From Allantophomopsis cytisporea (Eukaryota; Ascomycota; Leotiomycetes; Phacidiales; Phacidiaceae), in assembly GCA_024752435.1 (NCBI GenBank), contig CP103026.1, positions 1,860,001 to 1,924,000 of the forward strand: a stretch of DNA of 64,000 nt, written 5' to 3'. This document shows, one piece after another, positions 1 through 13,299 of this stretch (positions within the stretch are counted from its first letter, which is position 1; each line of letters starts with the position of its first letter). Under the pieces are notes generated by a model. It was given only the letters and a program-made list of their open reading frames with translations. It did not search any database and was not told where the DNA came from. Both the position numbers and the translations under genes were made by a program.

Positions 1-1
1 A

Positions 2-1443
2 ACGTATCTGGGTGACAACCAGTCCCTTCAGTTGACTGAGGTGCTTGGAAGTGGAGCCTATGGTGTTGTATACCGTGCTGTGGATGTCTACACCGGGATC
101 CCATATGCCGTCAAGGCCTTAAACAAGTTCACTGCCGAGGGACTCCAGTTGGATGCTCGACAAGTGGAATTCCAACGACGGGAAATATGGCTTCACCACA
201 TGGCCTCCGGCCATCCAAATGTGGTCCGAATTCTTAAGATCCTGGAACATTCCGATTGTACCTTTGTCATCCTAGAGTACTGTCCAGAGGGCGATCTCTT
301 TTCCAATATCACTGAGCGTGGTCACTATGTTGGTAAGGATACAGAGGCCAGGGATATTTTCCTTCAGATTTTGGATGCCGTGGAGCACTGCCATAGATTG
401 GGTATCTACCACCGGGATTTGAAGCCAGAAAACATCTTGGTCACCGCCCAGGGAAGACAAGTTAAGCTTGCCGACTTTGGCCTTGCTGTCACTGACGTCC
501 GCACTGGCGACTTTGGATGTGGTAGCACTTTTTATATGTCACCTGGTAAGACTTCAACAAGTTCATGTTATAAGAGAAGCCAAACTAATCCTAGCCAACA
601 GAGTGCCAGAACCAGGCCCCAGTAGAACGGGACTATGCTTGCGCGCCCAACGACGTCTGGAGTCTTGGTGTTATCTTGGTCAACCTGACCTGTGGACGTA
701 ACCCATGGAAGAAGGCTGCCAAAGAGGATTCCACTTTCCGGGCTTTCCTCAAGGATTCAAACTTCCTTAAGTCTATTCTTCCAGTCTCTTTTGAGTTGAA
801 CCAGATCTTGAAGAGAGTTTTTGAAATGGACCCGGAGAAGCGCATTACTGTCCAAGAGCTCAAGTCCGCCATGCTTAACTGCCATCACTTGACTACAACC
901 AACGACCTTCCACCAACTCCACCTCAGACTCCAGCGCACAGACCAAACCGCCGCCAGGAGATCAACACAGTGAAGCCAGCCCTTGCTGTCTTCCCTCAAC
1001 AGAGACCAATTGCAGTCCCAAGGGCCACCCAGTGCGAATGGCAAGACTCTGCTAGCTCCGATGAGGATGCCTTGTCGGAAACCGACTCTATTCCATCGTT
1101 GGCATCTGGATCTTCTTGTGATGAGGCTATTGAGTTCGAGGAGGCCGACGAGCCACTCTCCGTGTACACTCCAGTGCAGGAGATGCCAGCTCAACAATCC
1201 TACTTCCTTCCACAGCAATGGCAGCAAGCTCAGATCCCATGTGGGTTCAACTACCAGCAGACTCCACCTAGCCCACCACCAGAAGATATCTCCCAGCAGA
1301 CATATTTCCAGCCTCAGCAAGGATATGAATGGCCTCAGCAGCAATTATACGTTCAACCACAACCAAAGGGTCTCTTCTCCCACTTCTCTCAAACTTTCCA
1401 GCACTATAGCAGCAACTGTCGCCAGATGCCATTGTACTGTTAG
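2..1443 (+). CDS. Ran1/Pat1-like serine/threonine protein kinase, 5' partial
   Basis: This is the C-terminal 461 residues of a protein kinase; the frame is open to the left window edge, so the true start lies outside. One intron at 546-601 (GTAAG donor, ACTAATC branch, CAG acceptor) joins the two coding blocks in phase. Visible kinase landmarks, in order, are the glycine loop GSGAYG, the AVKAL lysine, the catalytic loop YHRDLKPEN, DFG, and after the intron the APND and VWSLGVIL segment of subdomains VIII-IX. The domain most resembles the Ran1/Pat1/Ksp1 group, which in yeasts restrains meiosis or filamentation and responds to nutrients. After the kinase domain comes a non-globular tail rich in Pro, Gln and acidic Ser clusters, as is common in this group. 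Kinase identity is sure; subgroup is from memory of the family; substrate is unknown. Confidence 0.9.
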
Positions 1444-2500
1444 ATTCTTTTCATAACCATGTCTACTACTGGACCTTCCATCACGGGACGGACTATTTAC
1501 TTCTCTTCGACATGTCAACAAAAAAAAACTTCTTCCCGCTATACCCGTCAGGCTACATAGACAGCCCTTGACCAAAACTCAAAATTCAACTTTTAAAGGC
1601 CCTTTTTCTGTCTTGGCCTCCGGATCAAAATTAAAAATATCCATCTACTTTCTTATCATGTCATTAAAACCTGTACTATTTTCACTACCTTTAGATTTTC
1701 TTCTTTTGTGTATCGTCGAGCGGGGGAGTACTGGTGTTTGGGAATCTTTTCTGTCATCAAGATAATTACGAGCGATCGTAGCTCTTGGCCTTCTCTTTTC
1801 CCGTCTTGAGAGACTTTTTCCTTCACAAATTTGGGCGGCAAGAATCTTGTTTTACCGTTTGGCGGCTGGCGCTTTTTCTGTCTTTTAGGGGGAGGGGGAA
1901 CTTGATTGGGAGGTTGGGGCACTAGATACACTATAACGTGTTCGATTATGTTTGATACGAGTAACGAGACGATATTCATTCGCTTATGCAGCTAGAGATT
2001 GGAGACCTTGGAGGAGATACCAGGCAGACTGTGCGAGAATAAACGAGAATTAAAAACTATGATCTTCATACAATTTTCTACTGCTTGTACATGTGAATCC
2101 GAACTTAAAAAATGTATCCTGGCAGTATTGTCTACTTCTGGCTACAGTGTGAAGTCTCACTCAAGTCTATTCATTCTATATGGATCTTATTTGTCCGATC
2201 TCAGAACTAGATAAATATTCAAGACAACTAATCTATGATTTGACAGAGCAGCAACCGGGAAATCAACCCTCTCGGTCCCTGCGAATATCAATCACTCTTA
2301 GCAGTCCATATCTACGCCGCAACGGAACCTACCTCCACAACGCCGTCTTAAACATCCTATTCCAATGACAGAATCCAAATCAGCATCAAGGTGACGGCAA
2401 CTTCCCCATCCCGCTTGATCGAGCGGCACGCACCACTCAGATCGATCGTCGTCCATCACAGGCAAACATAGACAGAAAGAACAGAAAAAAGTATCATTAG
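1444..2500. other. Kinase 3' flank, no gene seen
   Basis: Downstream of the kinase stop there is an AT-rich 3' flank with short T and A runs. Reading frames of 60-107 codons occur on both strands, but none starts in a good context, continues through plausible introns or resembles a family. I see no RNA gene. Confidence 0.5.
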
Positions 2501-3080
2501 GGCATTCCTTCCAAGCCATGGATACGCACCATACGCCCTTCTCCATACTATTCATCCGTACTATGCGGCATTATGTCTTCTACGACTACGGCCCAATCGC
2601 ACGTCCCATCGCACTTGACATCACAAAGCCTCCCCCTGCCGATCCCAGCTCGCACCCAACGAACGCATGCCGTCGACTGCGGAGCAGGAGCGTCAACGAC
2701 TTGACTCACCTGGGCCTGGGACTGCAAATGGCCATGCCAAGCTCCTCGTCCCAAGTGTCCCAGCAGCGCGCTACAGGGCGTTGGCGCATGTGCGGCACTC
2801 CCAGCCCGTGCTGATGACCGTCACCGTGTACGTATATCGCTCGCCCTGCTACTCTACTTCAATCCCTCGACTCTGCTTTGCTTTCTTGGCTTGCCCTTCG
2901 TGTGTGTCCTGCCCATCGAGGCTTGCGTTCGTATCGAGCGGCTCCCGTTCTTGGTGGGTGGCTGCTTGGGGCTCTAGTGGGCGAGAGGCCGCGAGGCGGA
3001 CGCTGGGTCATCTATCCTTGTGTGTGATGTATTGTGCTAGGGATGTTTTTGAACTAGGTGTATGTTGGACCATTTAGACT
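2501..3080. other. GC-rich island with overlapping short frames, coding status unclear
   Basis: This stretch is richer in G and C than its surroundings and holds overlapping plus-strand frames (2518-2814 and 2667-3077) and a minus-strand frame (2548-2754). The plus frame from 2667 has a C/G-biased third codon position until about 2830, where a GTACGTATA string could be a splice donor. It could be one exon of a small gene or a decayed one, but I could not find a convincing downstream exon or any family resemblance, so I do not call a CDS. Confidence 0.3.
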
Positions 3081-6000
3081 GGTCTTTTTCCTTTTATTTA
3101 AAATTATTGTGTGGAGGTTGAGGGTTGGGGGGTGGGGTGGGGAGTGCGCCGTGCTGGAGTCTAGATTCTGGGCGGGTGATGGGGACTCTTGATTATGAAT
3201 TCGAATATGAATTCTGACTGGGACTTGTTCATGGCGTTAGGGGAGTGGCCGGGGGCCCGGGGTTGTTGATATTTGGCTACGGTTTTGGTTAGGATGGGAT
3301 ATTTTGATCGCCGTCTATCGAATACATCTCCCATTCTACGGAGTATTCCAGAAAGATTATGTGAATAGAATATCAATATTCTATGGATACATGATTCATA
3401 TGATGAATCTTGGAGCCTACGGTTGATGACCTTTCCCACCCTTGTATCAATAGTCGTAACAATATTTTCAAGATCCCTTCCCCTTCCGCTTTCATCATTG
3501 CAGCTGCCTCTTCCATACAAGGGCTTTTCAATAATATACTCTGGCCGGTTCTGCCGATCCATGCCAGCCGCGCCCAGTCATACCGTCTCCCAACACTTCT
3601 TCCCATTGTGCCTCGGAGAGTTTCTCATCGTCCAGACGTGCCCATTGGCTATATCCCCATGCAACCGCACACTCTAAGTAAGCCTTGCTCTCGAGTTTGC
3701 ATGGCAGACAATGAATTGTGGATTAGAGTATGTTTACGTATGTTGCTGGGTGTGCGCGTGTGACCTGCCTTTGGAGTCGCCGATCGCGACGGGCGGGTGC
3801 GTTTATTCGTTAAAGTGTCTGTGCTTCTTTGACTTCCTTCTTGGATTGTATGAATTTCGGGCAATCAATTAGAATATGGACTGGTGGGACAGGGCGGCTG
3901 GTTTGGGGGAGATTTCTGAGACATCTGCACAGTCTGAGTTATGAAAACTTTTTTATTTTATCTAATTGGATCATGTTTTGTTTTGTGAAATGAAGGTTGA
4001 TTGCTTCGGACGAGGCTGACTAGATTAGGCTGGAATGTTGCTTATCTTCCTCGATAGGGCGCCCTGGATGTCTCTACGAAATTTAACAATTTCGGTGTTC
4101 TACTATAATTATTAATAACACTTTCAGCTCTCTACCGAACTTTGTATCTCCAGCCTTTCGAAGGTTAGTTGGCCCAGATACCGCTGTTGCTATCAACAAA
4201 GGACAAACTTCGCGCTGCGTAATGTTGGCGCAGCCTTCCTGTCATCATGCAGCTTAAACCTGCTTCCATTACTTGTCATCTGCATGCATATACATCCGCA
4301 CTGCATGAGATGCAGGTCTCATGGGATTCCTTCCGCATTGAACTTGCATTGAATCTCCTCGATTATCAGACTTATCATGTACAGCACAGGCAGTGTAACA
4401 GTTGACAGCGCATCCGTGCCACCTGCAGCTCGCTCGAAGGAGTATTTATGAGGCGAGGGAGAGTCATTGGTGGGCGGGTGCTTTATGCCTTCGTAGGGCT
4501 TACGAGCTTCTGCAACTTGCTTATTTCTCTCCTAGGCGCTGTTTCATACTGAAGGAATAGGCACAGCTTGCTGGCTTATCAGATGAACTGTGCAAGATCT
4601 GCGCATACGTAGTACGTATGGATACACGCATACAGGCTCCAGTATTATTCATGCTCTCGGATTATTCCCAAACATCATGGGCTTTCGGATTGTAAAGTTT
4701 CGTAGTGGCTAGTTCTGATCAGTTATCACGAACTTAAGAAACCGTATTCATATGAGTTCAGCTTGCACCCTTCCGATTATCCATGGCGGGAACATGACCA
4801 TGCAGGTTCGCACCGAGAAATGGCAACACGATTCGAGGTGCTGAGCACTTGTGCCACAGATAGACAACCAAGCATGAATGTTGAATCAGACGCTACACGC
4901 ATACTGAGTTCGAAATGCCGACGACCTCTTGTTTCTGCGTTTGGCTTCGATAGAGCCCTAGATGTATCTGCACACGTCACAGCTAACGTATCCATGTGCC
5001 TGGCAATACTCTCGGAGACGTTGATAAGCAGCCTATCGGTCTTGACTCGGGAATAATACCTCGAGACGATCAATGAACAAAGCCTAGAAACTTAAACAGC
5101 TGCCTTAATCATTCCAAGAAAGACGGCGTTGTGTTCTTTACCCATAAGAGCGTCGCCAGTCGCTCAACGTAGCCAGATTCAGCAGGCGGAAAGTACCCAG
5201 TACGAGAAACCGAGCGAAAACGAAAGCTTCTTTCCTTCCATTGTTGCGACGAGAGTTTGAATGCCATCCTCTACCGGGTATGTCATAGCCCATCATCGAT
5301 CGCGGTCGATGACGGCAGCGACAAATGATGAATGTCATCCCACACGGCAGAAAATACCCCTGACTCGGCACGATTGACCTACTTGAACAGCCGGGTCACT
5401 GCACGCAGACAATGTTCATTTAAGCTCGCTAGTAGTGCGGCGCTTGAGTTTTGACGGTATGGCGCTACGCGCTAGCACACGTGGTTCTAAGGCCGCCTCA
5501 TCTGTTTTCAGGGTCTGCAACCAGCGTCTTCGAACCACTGATTGAGCCAAGTTCAGCGCTCGCTTCCAGCGGCGAGACCATCCAGTCTTGGTTTCGGTCC
5601 CAGGAGCTGGCATCCCATACCGTAGCCGTCCCAACCCACAGACTGTGTCTCTTTAAACTTCTTGGGACTGGTCCAAAATATTAGGTAGCTTGTGACTACC
5701 AGACTCCAAGAGACTTAGCAGAGCGGTCTTGAATGTCCTTGAATTAGCGCTCTCACCCGCGCCCTAAAAAAGAGTCGTCAAGTGACGGACTGAAAGGTCT
5801 ATCATGGTGCTGGGAATTTCAGCGCTGGCTGGGGACTGGCGCAGATCATATTTGTGCTTAAATGGCCTTTCCCGTAGTAGGTGAGGCCGTATCTGTAAGC
5901 AGCGAGAAATAATCACGATCCAACATCTTCCACATCTTCGTAGTGGCTGCCTGCTCTGCTCAGCCCCAATACAAAGCGCCCTGGCGCGTCTCAATGCTAC

Positions 6001-9000
6001 TCAAAGGATGCTCATATCCACAAATTCAAGAACAAGCTTTTAATTCTCCTTTGTGAGCGAGGACTTAGAGTATAATAAGATACCGCGGAGATGTTGGTGG
6101 TGGTCGAGATCGCGTTCAGCAGCGTCGACGCTCGCTCTTGCCTCTAGAGACAGATAGGATCTGCCTATGCCACGCGTGTACCGTTGGCTGTTGCTTCTTT
6201 CATGCAAATCATGTGCGGTATCCACCCCCGGAGAAGCCGGGAAAGAGGAAGCGGTGGCTAGGTCGGATGGGTGATAGGGGCAATATTGTATGTGGAAGGT
6301 GTTGCCTGGAGATTGTTCTCACTACTAATGTCTGGTTTGTGTGAACGAGTCCTCTGCAAACGGAGCTGGAAACCCATGGACTGTGTTCATGTGGACACGG
6401 CAGTCACACTGCGAGGCTGCGAGGCTACTGGCTTTTGGCAAGAGGAGTTGAGTTGATTTGGAGGCTGAAGTCTCTAGATTTGTCGAAATAAGACTCCAGA
6501 TGTGCAATTATTGGAACCGTTCGCTTTTGACTGCAAAAAGCAGGAGTACATAGCTGAGCAGCTCCACCCAGACTGCTGTGAACAGATGTGCAGACTTGAT
6601 TTCCCAAGATCACAAACAATTCACTTTCAGCCCACTCGTGGCACGTACACGCGTCAACCCCTGGTTATCAACATCATGATGCAAGCAGAGTGTTCCATGT
6701 GGCATAACGACGGTTTGATTATTGAACACACCCTCTAATAAAAAAGACCCAAGCACGGTGGGAGACTTCGAATGAGCCCATCGCTGCGAAGAAAAGAGAT
6801 TGGCACAGAGATCTTTCTCAAAAATGCCCCTGCGTTATATATACACAGCGCTCAAAACGCCTGGCACGATAGAAAGACCTGACAGTATCATTTCTCCACC
6901 TGCAGAATGTTCGAGTCATTTGCTTCGTGCTGTTTCTTCAAGACGTGCTGATTAAAGCTGTATCATGTTAGCGATGTCCTACGCATACAGTACCAAGACA
7001 TACCAAAAGAGAGGAAGAGTTTCTGTTCTTTGTATAACGCATTTCGTCGATGTCACGATATAAAATATCGTGGGGTGCCAATCTGTCATGAAGAGCGCAC
7101 GTATGGACCTTTCTGCATCGCTCCTACTCAAGCCATTCACTGTACGGACAAGGGCTTGAACCAGTGACCTAAGCTTCCAACTATTGCATTTTGTCTGATC
7201 TTCTCGCCTGACAGACTTGAGAGAGACCCACAACATAGAGTCTCGACTGGTGTTGTTTATTGAGAACGCACATAGAGTTAACTCCATGTCCCCCCTTTGA
7301 GTCATACATTGTGTCCGAGAAGAGAACGACGGTGATATAAAGTTCGTAAATGGATGTCATAAAGGAGTTTCAGGCCGGCCATCAACGTACTGGTTTCGCC
7401 ATAATAGTAGAGTGTCACTCCGTCAAGACATCTCCTCATCAGGCTCCGATGGTATTGTTTCGATGGGCTATATCGAGTGCCAAAGGCCAATATGAGGCAT
7501 GAACGGGAGCAACTTTCAGATATATCCTCGTCGTCTTGTATTGTAAACATGCACAGAGCACCGGTGAGGCTTCTATCTGAATGTAGTCCTGATTTAAGCC
7601 ATCGTCAACCGTAGCAATGTGTGATTTGCACGACTTCTTCAGCCTTCTGGCTTAGGCATTCGGAAATTCGCTCATGTGCCAACTCTGCCATTCCACATCT
7701 GCTGGAAAGACCAAGCTGCGTAGATATAGGGCAACGGTATTTAAGTGATGTTATTCTTAACTCCATCGGAGCCTTATGTAATTCGAGACATATCCTGATA
7801 TTGAAGAAGGATAAATATGGAAAGGTATCTCACAGAGGTAGAAAAGAGATCGAAGAGAGTCGTACTTGAAGTTCTGCTCATCATGACATGAACGAGCTGA
7901 GATTGAATGCTCGATGAATGCATGTTTCGAGAAAACGGAGTTTTATATAGCCAGAATAACTTGAAAAGTTTTGCGCCTCTTGACGATATACATGTCCATT
8001 GCAAGAACCACGGTATATGTGAGAAGACATATAGAAAGGAGAGAAGTACAAAATTTGAGTGACCTTAAAGAGGCCGGTATTCCTTGAAATGTGAGATACC
8101 TTAGCTGAACCGTTCATCGATGAGAATAACTTACATGCGTACACTTTAATTGGGATTGCAATAATTCTTAATAAAGCAGAAACATCGCGCAACTGGAGCC
8201 GCTCAAAAAGGAACCCAATTGGGCTCACGACAACAGCTTTAGGTCTCTGATGAGGATATTTGAAGATGCCAATGACTATTTAGAGTTGAAGAAAGGACAT
8301 ATTAGTGAAAAAGAGAATAGTGCTTAACTAGTGCATATTGAATGTGTTTTAGCTGGACTTATGACTTAACTGTCCCAACCTCAAAATTTTACTTCTGGAA
8401 GCTCTTACAATATTGTATGGTGTTGAGTACCTAGAGAGATTGATATACCAACATACCTGATAACAATAGAGTCTTTGTATGAACTTTTGTAAGGAAAACA
8501 TTCCCTGTAAGGAAATCATGGAGGATAAAGATGTAAAGCGAAAAAAGGGCTGGACCCTTAGACAATGGATTAAACGACGACTCACTAAAGGAGGCTCACA
8601 ACATCATCCACCTAAGTTACGAGATGAAAAGAGTTATATCCTTGACAGTTCATTCTTGAGCAATTTCCGTAAAACTAAATACTCGCTGCAGAAAAGGAGT
8701 TCGCTCCCGAAATTGTCAGGCTGAAATAGTAACATGAACATCCTTTGCAGAGTCTTGACGTATTGTGAAGCAACATCGCCCAATGTATGAATGGGCAGAT
8801 ATCTCTAGATCCGTACACTGCGGCGTTCCTTTCCAAGCAAACAAAAATTTGGTCGTTGCAATACCTCAGTATCAAGCCAGCCATCGAGAAACGTGCTCAG
8901 CACACAGGCACAATCTGAAAAATCTTGATTTACGCCTGCCGCATATTTGCTTTTCCTGTGGCCAGATATTGACGTCGAATATTGTTTGGTGGCTGAAGAG

Positions 9001-10444
9001 GAATTTGATTTTTCAGCCCGGAATATCCCGCTCTTTCACCACGAAACTTCGAAGGAGCGAAGGTCAGAAGCTGAGTACTAGAAATCTCCGTATGAAAGCT
9101 GAACATCGAACTCTGGTACCAACATCTTGAACTGGAGATGGTACAGATCTGAGCTACTAAGTGCTGAGACGGCTTGATCTTACATGCGGGGTGCGGCAGC
9201 TAAGATACCAGTTGCTTCGCTCCGTTTATACGATGACATTAAGAGATCTGGAACATACCGATTTGCGAACCAAACAAAATCATAAACTTTCAAAAATAGA
9301 AGCGCTAGCTAGAATGAGGCCAGATAATGCATTTCACGTAGAATGCAAGCCAACGATGTGTAAACAACTGTGATTTCTCAAGAATACACAAAAAGGTAGC
9401 CTTGAGAAACTGAAAATCTATGATAAGGGTGCTTCGCCATACGTGGTATGAACACGAGTCCACAAATCTGTCCTTGGTGACTCATTACTTCACTGGGTAA
9501 ACATTTGTCGTTCCGAAGCATCCGATCAATTACCAGCATGAATGCCATCCTGGCTCTCCTTGCACAGTAGCTCAAAAAGAATATTTTCTGCGAGTTCGCA
9601 AGATGTCTAGTGCCAAAAATGTGGTCGTGTTCCTGGCGTGACATGACCGTACGATGATGGTCGAAGAAAAAGTCAGCGGCTTCATGTTGGAAGACTTTCA
9701 GACGTAGTGCATCGGATTAGCGTTAACATGTAATAAAACTTCAAAATTGACGTTCACTACCTGGTTGCGATACTGCGTCTGGCGGTTGGTGAAAACCGGC
9801 TCCAAGACTTCGGATCTCGAAAGCCGGTGTGAAGTGATAGTGCACAGCGGCAGTGTTGCTAGTGTCTCCGCTTGGCTGCCGCAATAGTCTTTATTGAGCC
9901 CTCCTTCAGATAAAATAGCTCATTCAGTCCAATATCAATTGAAAAGGGCCTCGCAATTTTCATAAGAGAAATTGCTTTCGAATTAGTCTCTGAGAAAGAC
10001 TAGGAATAGCTCCAAAGTCTAATATCCACGGAGCCTGCCAGAGTAAACTTGTCAGGCAACGAAGTGACAGGCGGTAATTTACCTGGTCGTATTTGTGTCT
10101 GGGACTCTTCGAAATGTTTGCGCCCAGCAAAATTCCGCGTTAAATGCTTACATTGAGCATCGAACCGGCAATTCATCAAATCGATAAAGCGTCATCAAAG
10201 AGCCCAACAATCTTCGAGCAAACTACGTATCGATGTCGAATTTCATTGAGTTATGTTGATCTTGTGAACCGTGATTCGTGTAAGACGTGACAGATAGGAA
10301 GTAAAGAGATCGTTGGAGTACCGCTTTCCACACTCTTCGAGGTCTGTGTGTTTGTTACTGCATCACGCAGCTGCAGTATTTTCGAACTACGACTTGTGGA
10401 GTCCAGGGCTATGTAATAAGACCGTATATGTTGGAAGGTTCGAC
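3081..10444. other. Gene-poor tract, nothing supportable
   Basis: Over 7 kb without a gene I can defend. Frames rarely exceed 120 codons, occur on both strands with no preferred direction, and cannot be chained through GT-AG introns into a recognisable product. I saw no reverse transcriptase, transposase or integrase motif, no long terminal repeat and no tandem array. Candidates for old degraded genes are the minus frames at 6979-7305 and 7302-7550 and the plus frames at 8479-8724 and 8765-9130, all without family resemblance. The tract may be decayed repeat DNA or long regulatory sequence for the flanking genes. Confidence 0.45.
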
Positions 10445-11453
10445 TCAGCTTCCTTTAGGCTTGCGAATGATAACCTTCCCACCTTCGAGTGTCCAGCCAA
10501 CATTGTGCTCAGATACCAAAGCCGTCCATGTCGAGCCAGTTGCTTGTTCAAGATATTCCAAATCAATGTTGAGATAGGCACGTCCCAAACACTTCAAAGC
10601 TCTGGACCTCATATTATCCTCGGCAAACTCCATAATTTTGGCCTTGTGCCCATCAACGTTTTTCTTGACCTTCCAAAATTTATTGTAGTCATCGTGAACA
10701 ACAGCATCCAGGGTAGCCAGGACCTTGGAGTCACGGAGGTCGTATTTCCTTCGAACGGCATAAGCCTGGGCGTAATCGTGTTGACGGCATGTGAGATCCA
10801 GGACCAGATAGCCCGTGAATTCTTGGAGTTCGATATTTGTAAGAGGTTGTACAGGATGCATGCTCTTCAAGAGATAGAGTATAGCTGGATGGTAGGACTC
10901 CATATGTTTGAGAAGAATGGAAAGGCGGATGCAGAAGATGTATGCCTGGATGGAGAAATTGTCCACTCTTTTTGACGCAACAATTCCTTCACGAAGCTTT
11001 CGCATGGCCATGATCAAGATAGATAGGTCTTTGTTATTGGATGAAATGTTGAATGTCTCGGTCCCGGTACTCAAAGGACTTGATGCGAGGCTTGCGTCTG
11101 TATGAGATGCGTCCTCCGAATTAACATAGGCGATAGATAACGTCGCAAATCGTCGAAGTAACTCATCGCCGCGTCCAGCTTTTGAGCAGAAGCTCATGAG
11201 TTTATCGACAATTTTGGTATAATAAGATTCTTGAACCTTGAACTCGAGAAGTCTATCGGTACGTCAGCAAGAGTACCCCGATGTGGCGTGAAAGTGACAG
11301 CATGCGAGTAGCAAAATATATTGCGCCCGAACTGAGTATCAACTACCTATTATCTCCTTTGGATGGTAAACCGATGGCTTCCAGAGGATCTATTGTGACA
11401 GGCTTTAATCTGCCCCATGGGCCGGATGGCACCCTTCCTCCGCGTGTCGCCAT
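10445..11453 (-). CDS. CSN8/PSMD8/eIF3K (SAC3/GANP-type) domain protein
   Basis: The model has two exons and 304 residues, with an intron at 11253-11346 (GTAGTT donor, CTGAC branch, TAG acceptor). The first exon encodes a short basic segment ending in LEAIGLPSKGD; the second continues LLEFKVQESYYTKIVDKLM in phase, matching the conserved N-terminal pattern I recall for this fungal family. The body is predicted helical, and the C-terminal part (from about residue 160) has the arrangement of the CSN8/PSMD8/EIF3K fold, used in scaffold subunits of the COP9 signalosome, proteasome lid and eIF3. Whether this protein belongs to one of those complexes is unknown; fungal members are usually annotated only by domain. 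It is transcribed divergently from the PAQR gene with 268 bp between starts. The unspliced intron contains an in-frame stop, which supports the splice. Confidence 0.8.
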
Positions 11454-11721
11454 AAGGAAAACGTCAACTTGTAAAGTCGAGGTTGTCGTAGGGGAAGTTC
11501 TTGGGACGTTGGATTGTGAAAGTTAACGTGGGGCTCTGCGACAAGGTTGATAGCGCGGGTACACCCGCAGTGGTCGGAGGAGAAGCCATGCCCGCCGATG
11601 TACTTGCCCAACAGAGCAATTGTGCATATCCGAACGAAAGCATATCTTCAAAAGACTCGACATATATAGCTTCGAATTACTCCATCTTATTTTCTTGAAA
11701 ACCATTCCAGTTTCCAAAATC
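11454..11721. promoter_or_regulatory. Shared divergent promoter region
   Basis: The 268 bp between the divergent start codons of the CSN8-like gene and the PAQR gene must hold both promoters and 5' leaders. I see no canonical TATA box at a convincing distance from either start. Confidence 0.5.
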
Positions 11722-12745
11722 ATGGCAATCCGTCAAAGGAGACCATCACTTTCGGAAACCATCAGAGACGCCACCTCAACCGTTGAGAAAAAGTTGTCTG
11801 ATGCTCTGACAGTTCTTTGGGCTGATCTTCCGACATGGCAACAAGACAACCATTATATACATTCGGGTTATCGACCGGCTTCTAATTCTTTTCAGAAGTC
11901 CTTTGCAAGCTTGAGATATCTACATAATGAATCTGTGAATATCTACTCGCATCTTCTCGGTGCCATAGTCTTCACTATTTCTGGAGCACTGCTCTATACG
12001 CTGGTCAAGCCTAGGTATTCTTCCGCCAATACTTCAGATATATTGGCCTTTGGAAGTTTCTTTCTCGGAGCGGCTTTGTGCCTTGGGATGTCAGCTACAT
12101 ACCATGCTGTTTCCAATCATTCTCCACGGGTTGCCAAATTTGGAAACAAGTTGGACTATGTTGGAATTGTATGCTTGATCACGGGATCGTTCATTCCAAG
12201 TATATTCTATGGATTTTATTGCGAGCCCGCACTTCAGAAGACATACTGGACCATGGTATGACTATGTTGAAGAACATCCTTCTGTGTTGTGAGACTGATA
12301 GGTTTTAGATATGTTCTCTTGGGATTGGTTGTGCGACGGTTTCGATATTTGAAACCTTCAGAACACCTGCATGGAGACCGTATAGGGCAGGCATGTTTGT
12401 AGCAATGGGGTCATCAGCTGTATTTCCAGTGCTTCACGGTCTTGAGATGTATGGAATTGATTCAATGAGGGAGCGCATCGGCCTTACTTGGCTTGTATTG
12501 CAAGGCATCCTTTATATCTCAGGGGCTGGAATATACGCGGTATGTACCGAATGAACTACTCATGAGACCACTGCTAATCATCACAGGCACGCTGGCCAGA
12601 ACGATCAGCGCCAGGAAAATATGATATATGGGGAAGTTCGCATCAAATATTCCATGTACTCGTTGTCATGGCCGCCGCATCGCATCTCTACGGATTGGTG
12701 AAGGCCTTTGATTATCACCACAGTGAACTTGGAGGTAAATGTTAA
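11722..12745 (+). CDS. PAQR/hemolysin-III family seven-helix membrane protein (Izh-like)
   Basis: Three exons give 307 residues, with introns at 12256-12308 and 12540-12586, both phase 0. The family, which includes adiponectin receptors and yeast Izh proteins linked to zinc and sterol homeostasis, has metal-site motifs that are all present: SLRYLHNESVNIYSHLLG after a soluble N-terminus, SATYHAVSNHS followed by KLDYVGI, and SSHQIFHVLVV near the end. The three histidines expected to bind zinc are therefore intact. Several hydrophobic segments lie between these motifs, consistent with seven membrane helices. The start at CAAAATCATGG was chosen over upstream in-frame codons because the first conserved residues follow soon after and the context is better. 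The last residues (GGKC) are short; a further 3' intron cannot be excluded. Family assignment is firm, ligand or enzymatic activity unknown. Confidence 0.9.
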
Positions 12746-13299
12746 AGGCGTTGCCATTACTCTTACTAGATATAGATTAGATCTCCTATTTAACTGCATG
12801 ATAAAATGTTCAGCACTACACAACAATAACCATTCTACTATTGATCACCTCTATATAAATTATTGTCTCAATATCAAGAGCCTTTCGCTCAAAAGTAGTA
12901 CGCTGAACTTAGCTCAATAGGTTTCCATCTTAAGTTAGGGGAACACTTAACATAGCCAATGGAGCACAAACAGAGACAAGAAGAATGGGGAATAAAGTGA
13001 TTGAGGACATAGATCAGCAGCAGCAAGTAGCCATCAAGCGACAATTAGCAATGCTCCAAGTCAAAAACACAAGCCATACACTCCACAGTACCAAGTATCT
13101 CTGCACACGGCGAATCTTCCTAACAAAACACATTCTGAACTACTTCCTTCTTCACAGTCACAAGAAAAGCAAGCACAAGAAACACTTCAAATTCAGCACA
13201 TCAATATCTAATCCAAGAAACCTCCAATGCCGCTAAACTCCATCCATGCAACGCCGACCCAAAGACCCACAAGAAGCAAGAACAGGAGCCAACAAGAAA
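12746..13299. other. Convergent 3' intergenic region
   Basis: This is the tail-to-tail gap between the PAQR gene and the M28 peptidase gene. It is AT-rich with repeated AATA and CAAGAA strings. A short frame at 12985-13236 has no family resemblance and is best read as 3' UTR sequence. Confidence 0.5.

Noticed and set aside
6979..7550. Two adjacent minus-strand frames that might be exons of one gene
   Set aside because: A GTATGA near 7290 could be a donor, but no acceptor gives a continuous product resembling any family.
10313..10975. 220-codon plus-strand frame overlapping the CSN8-like gene
   Set aside because: The minus-strand frame has a conserved family, a good intron and a start; the plus frame is its shadow.
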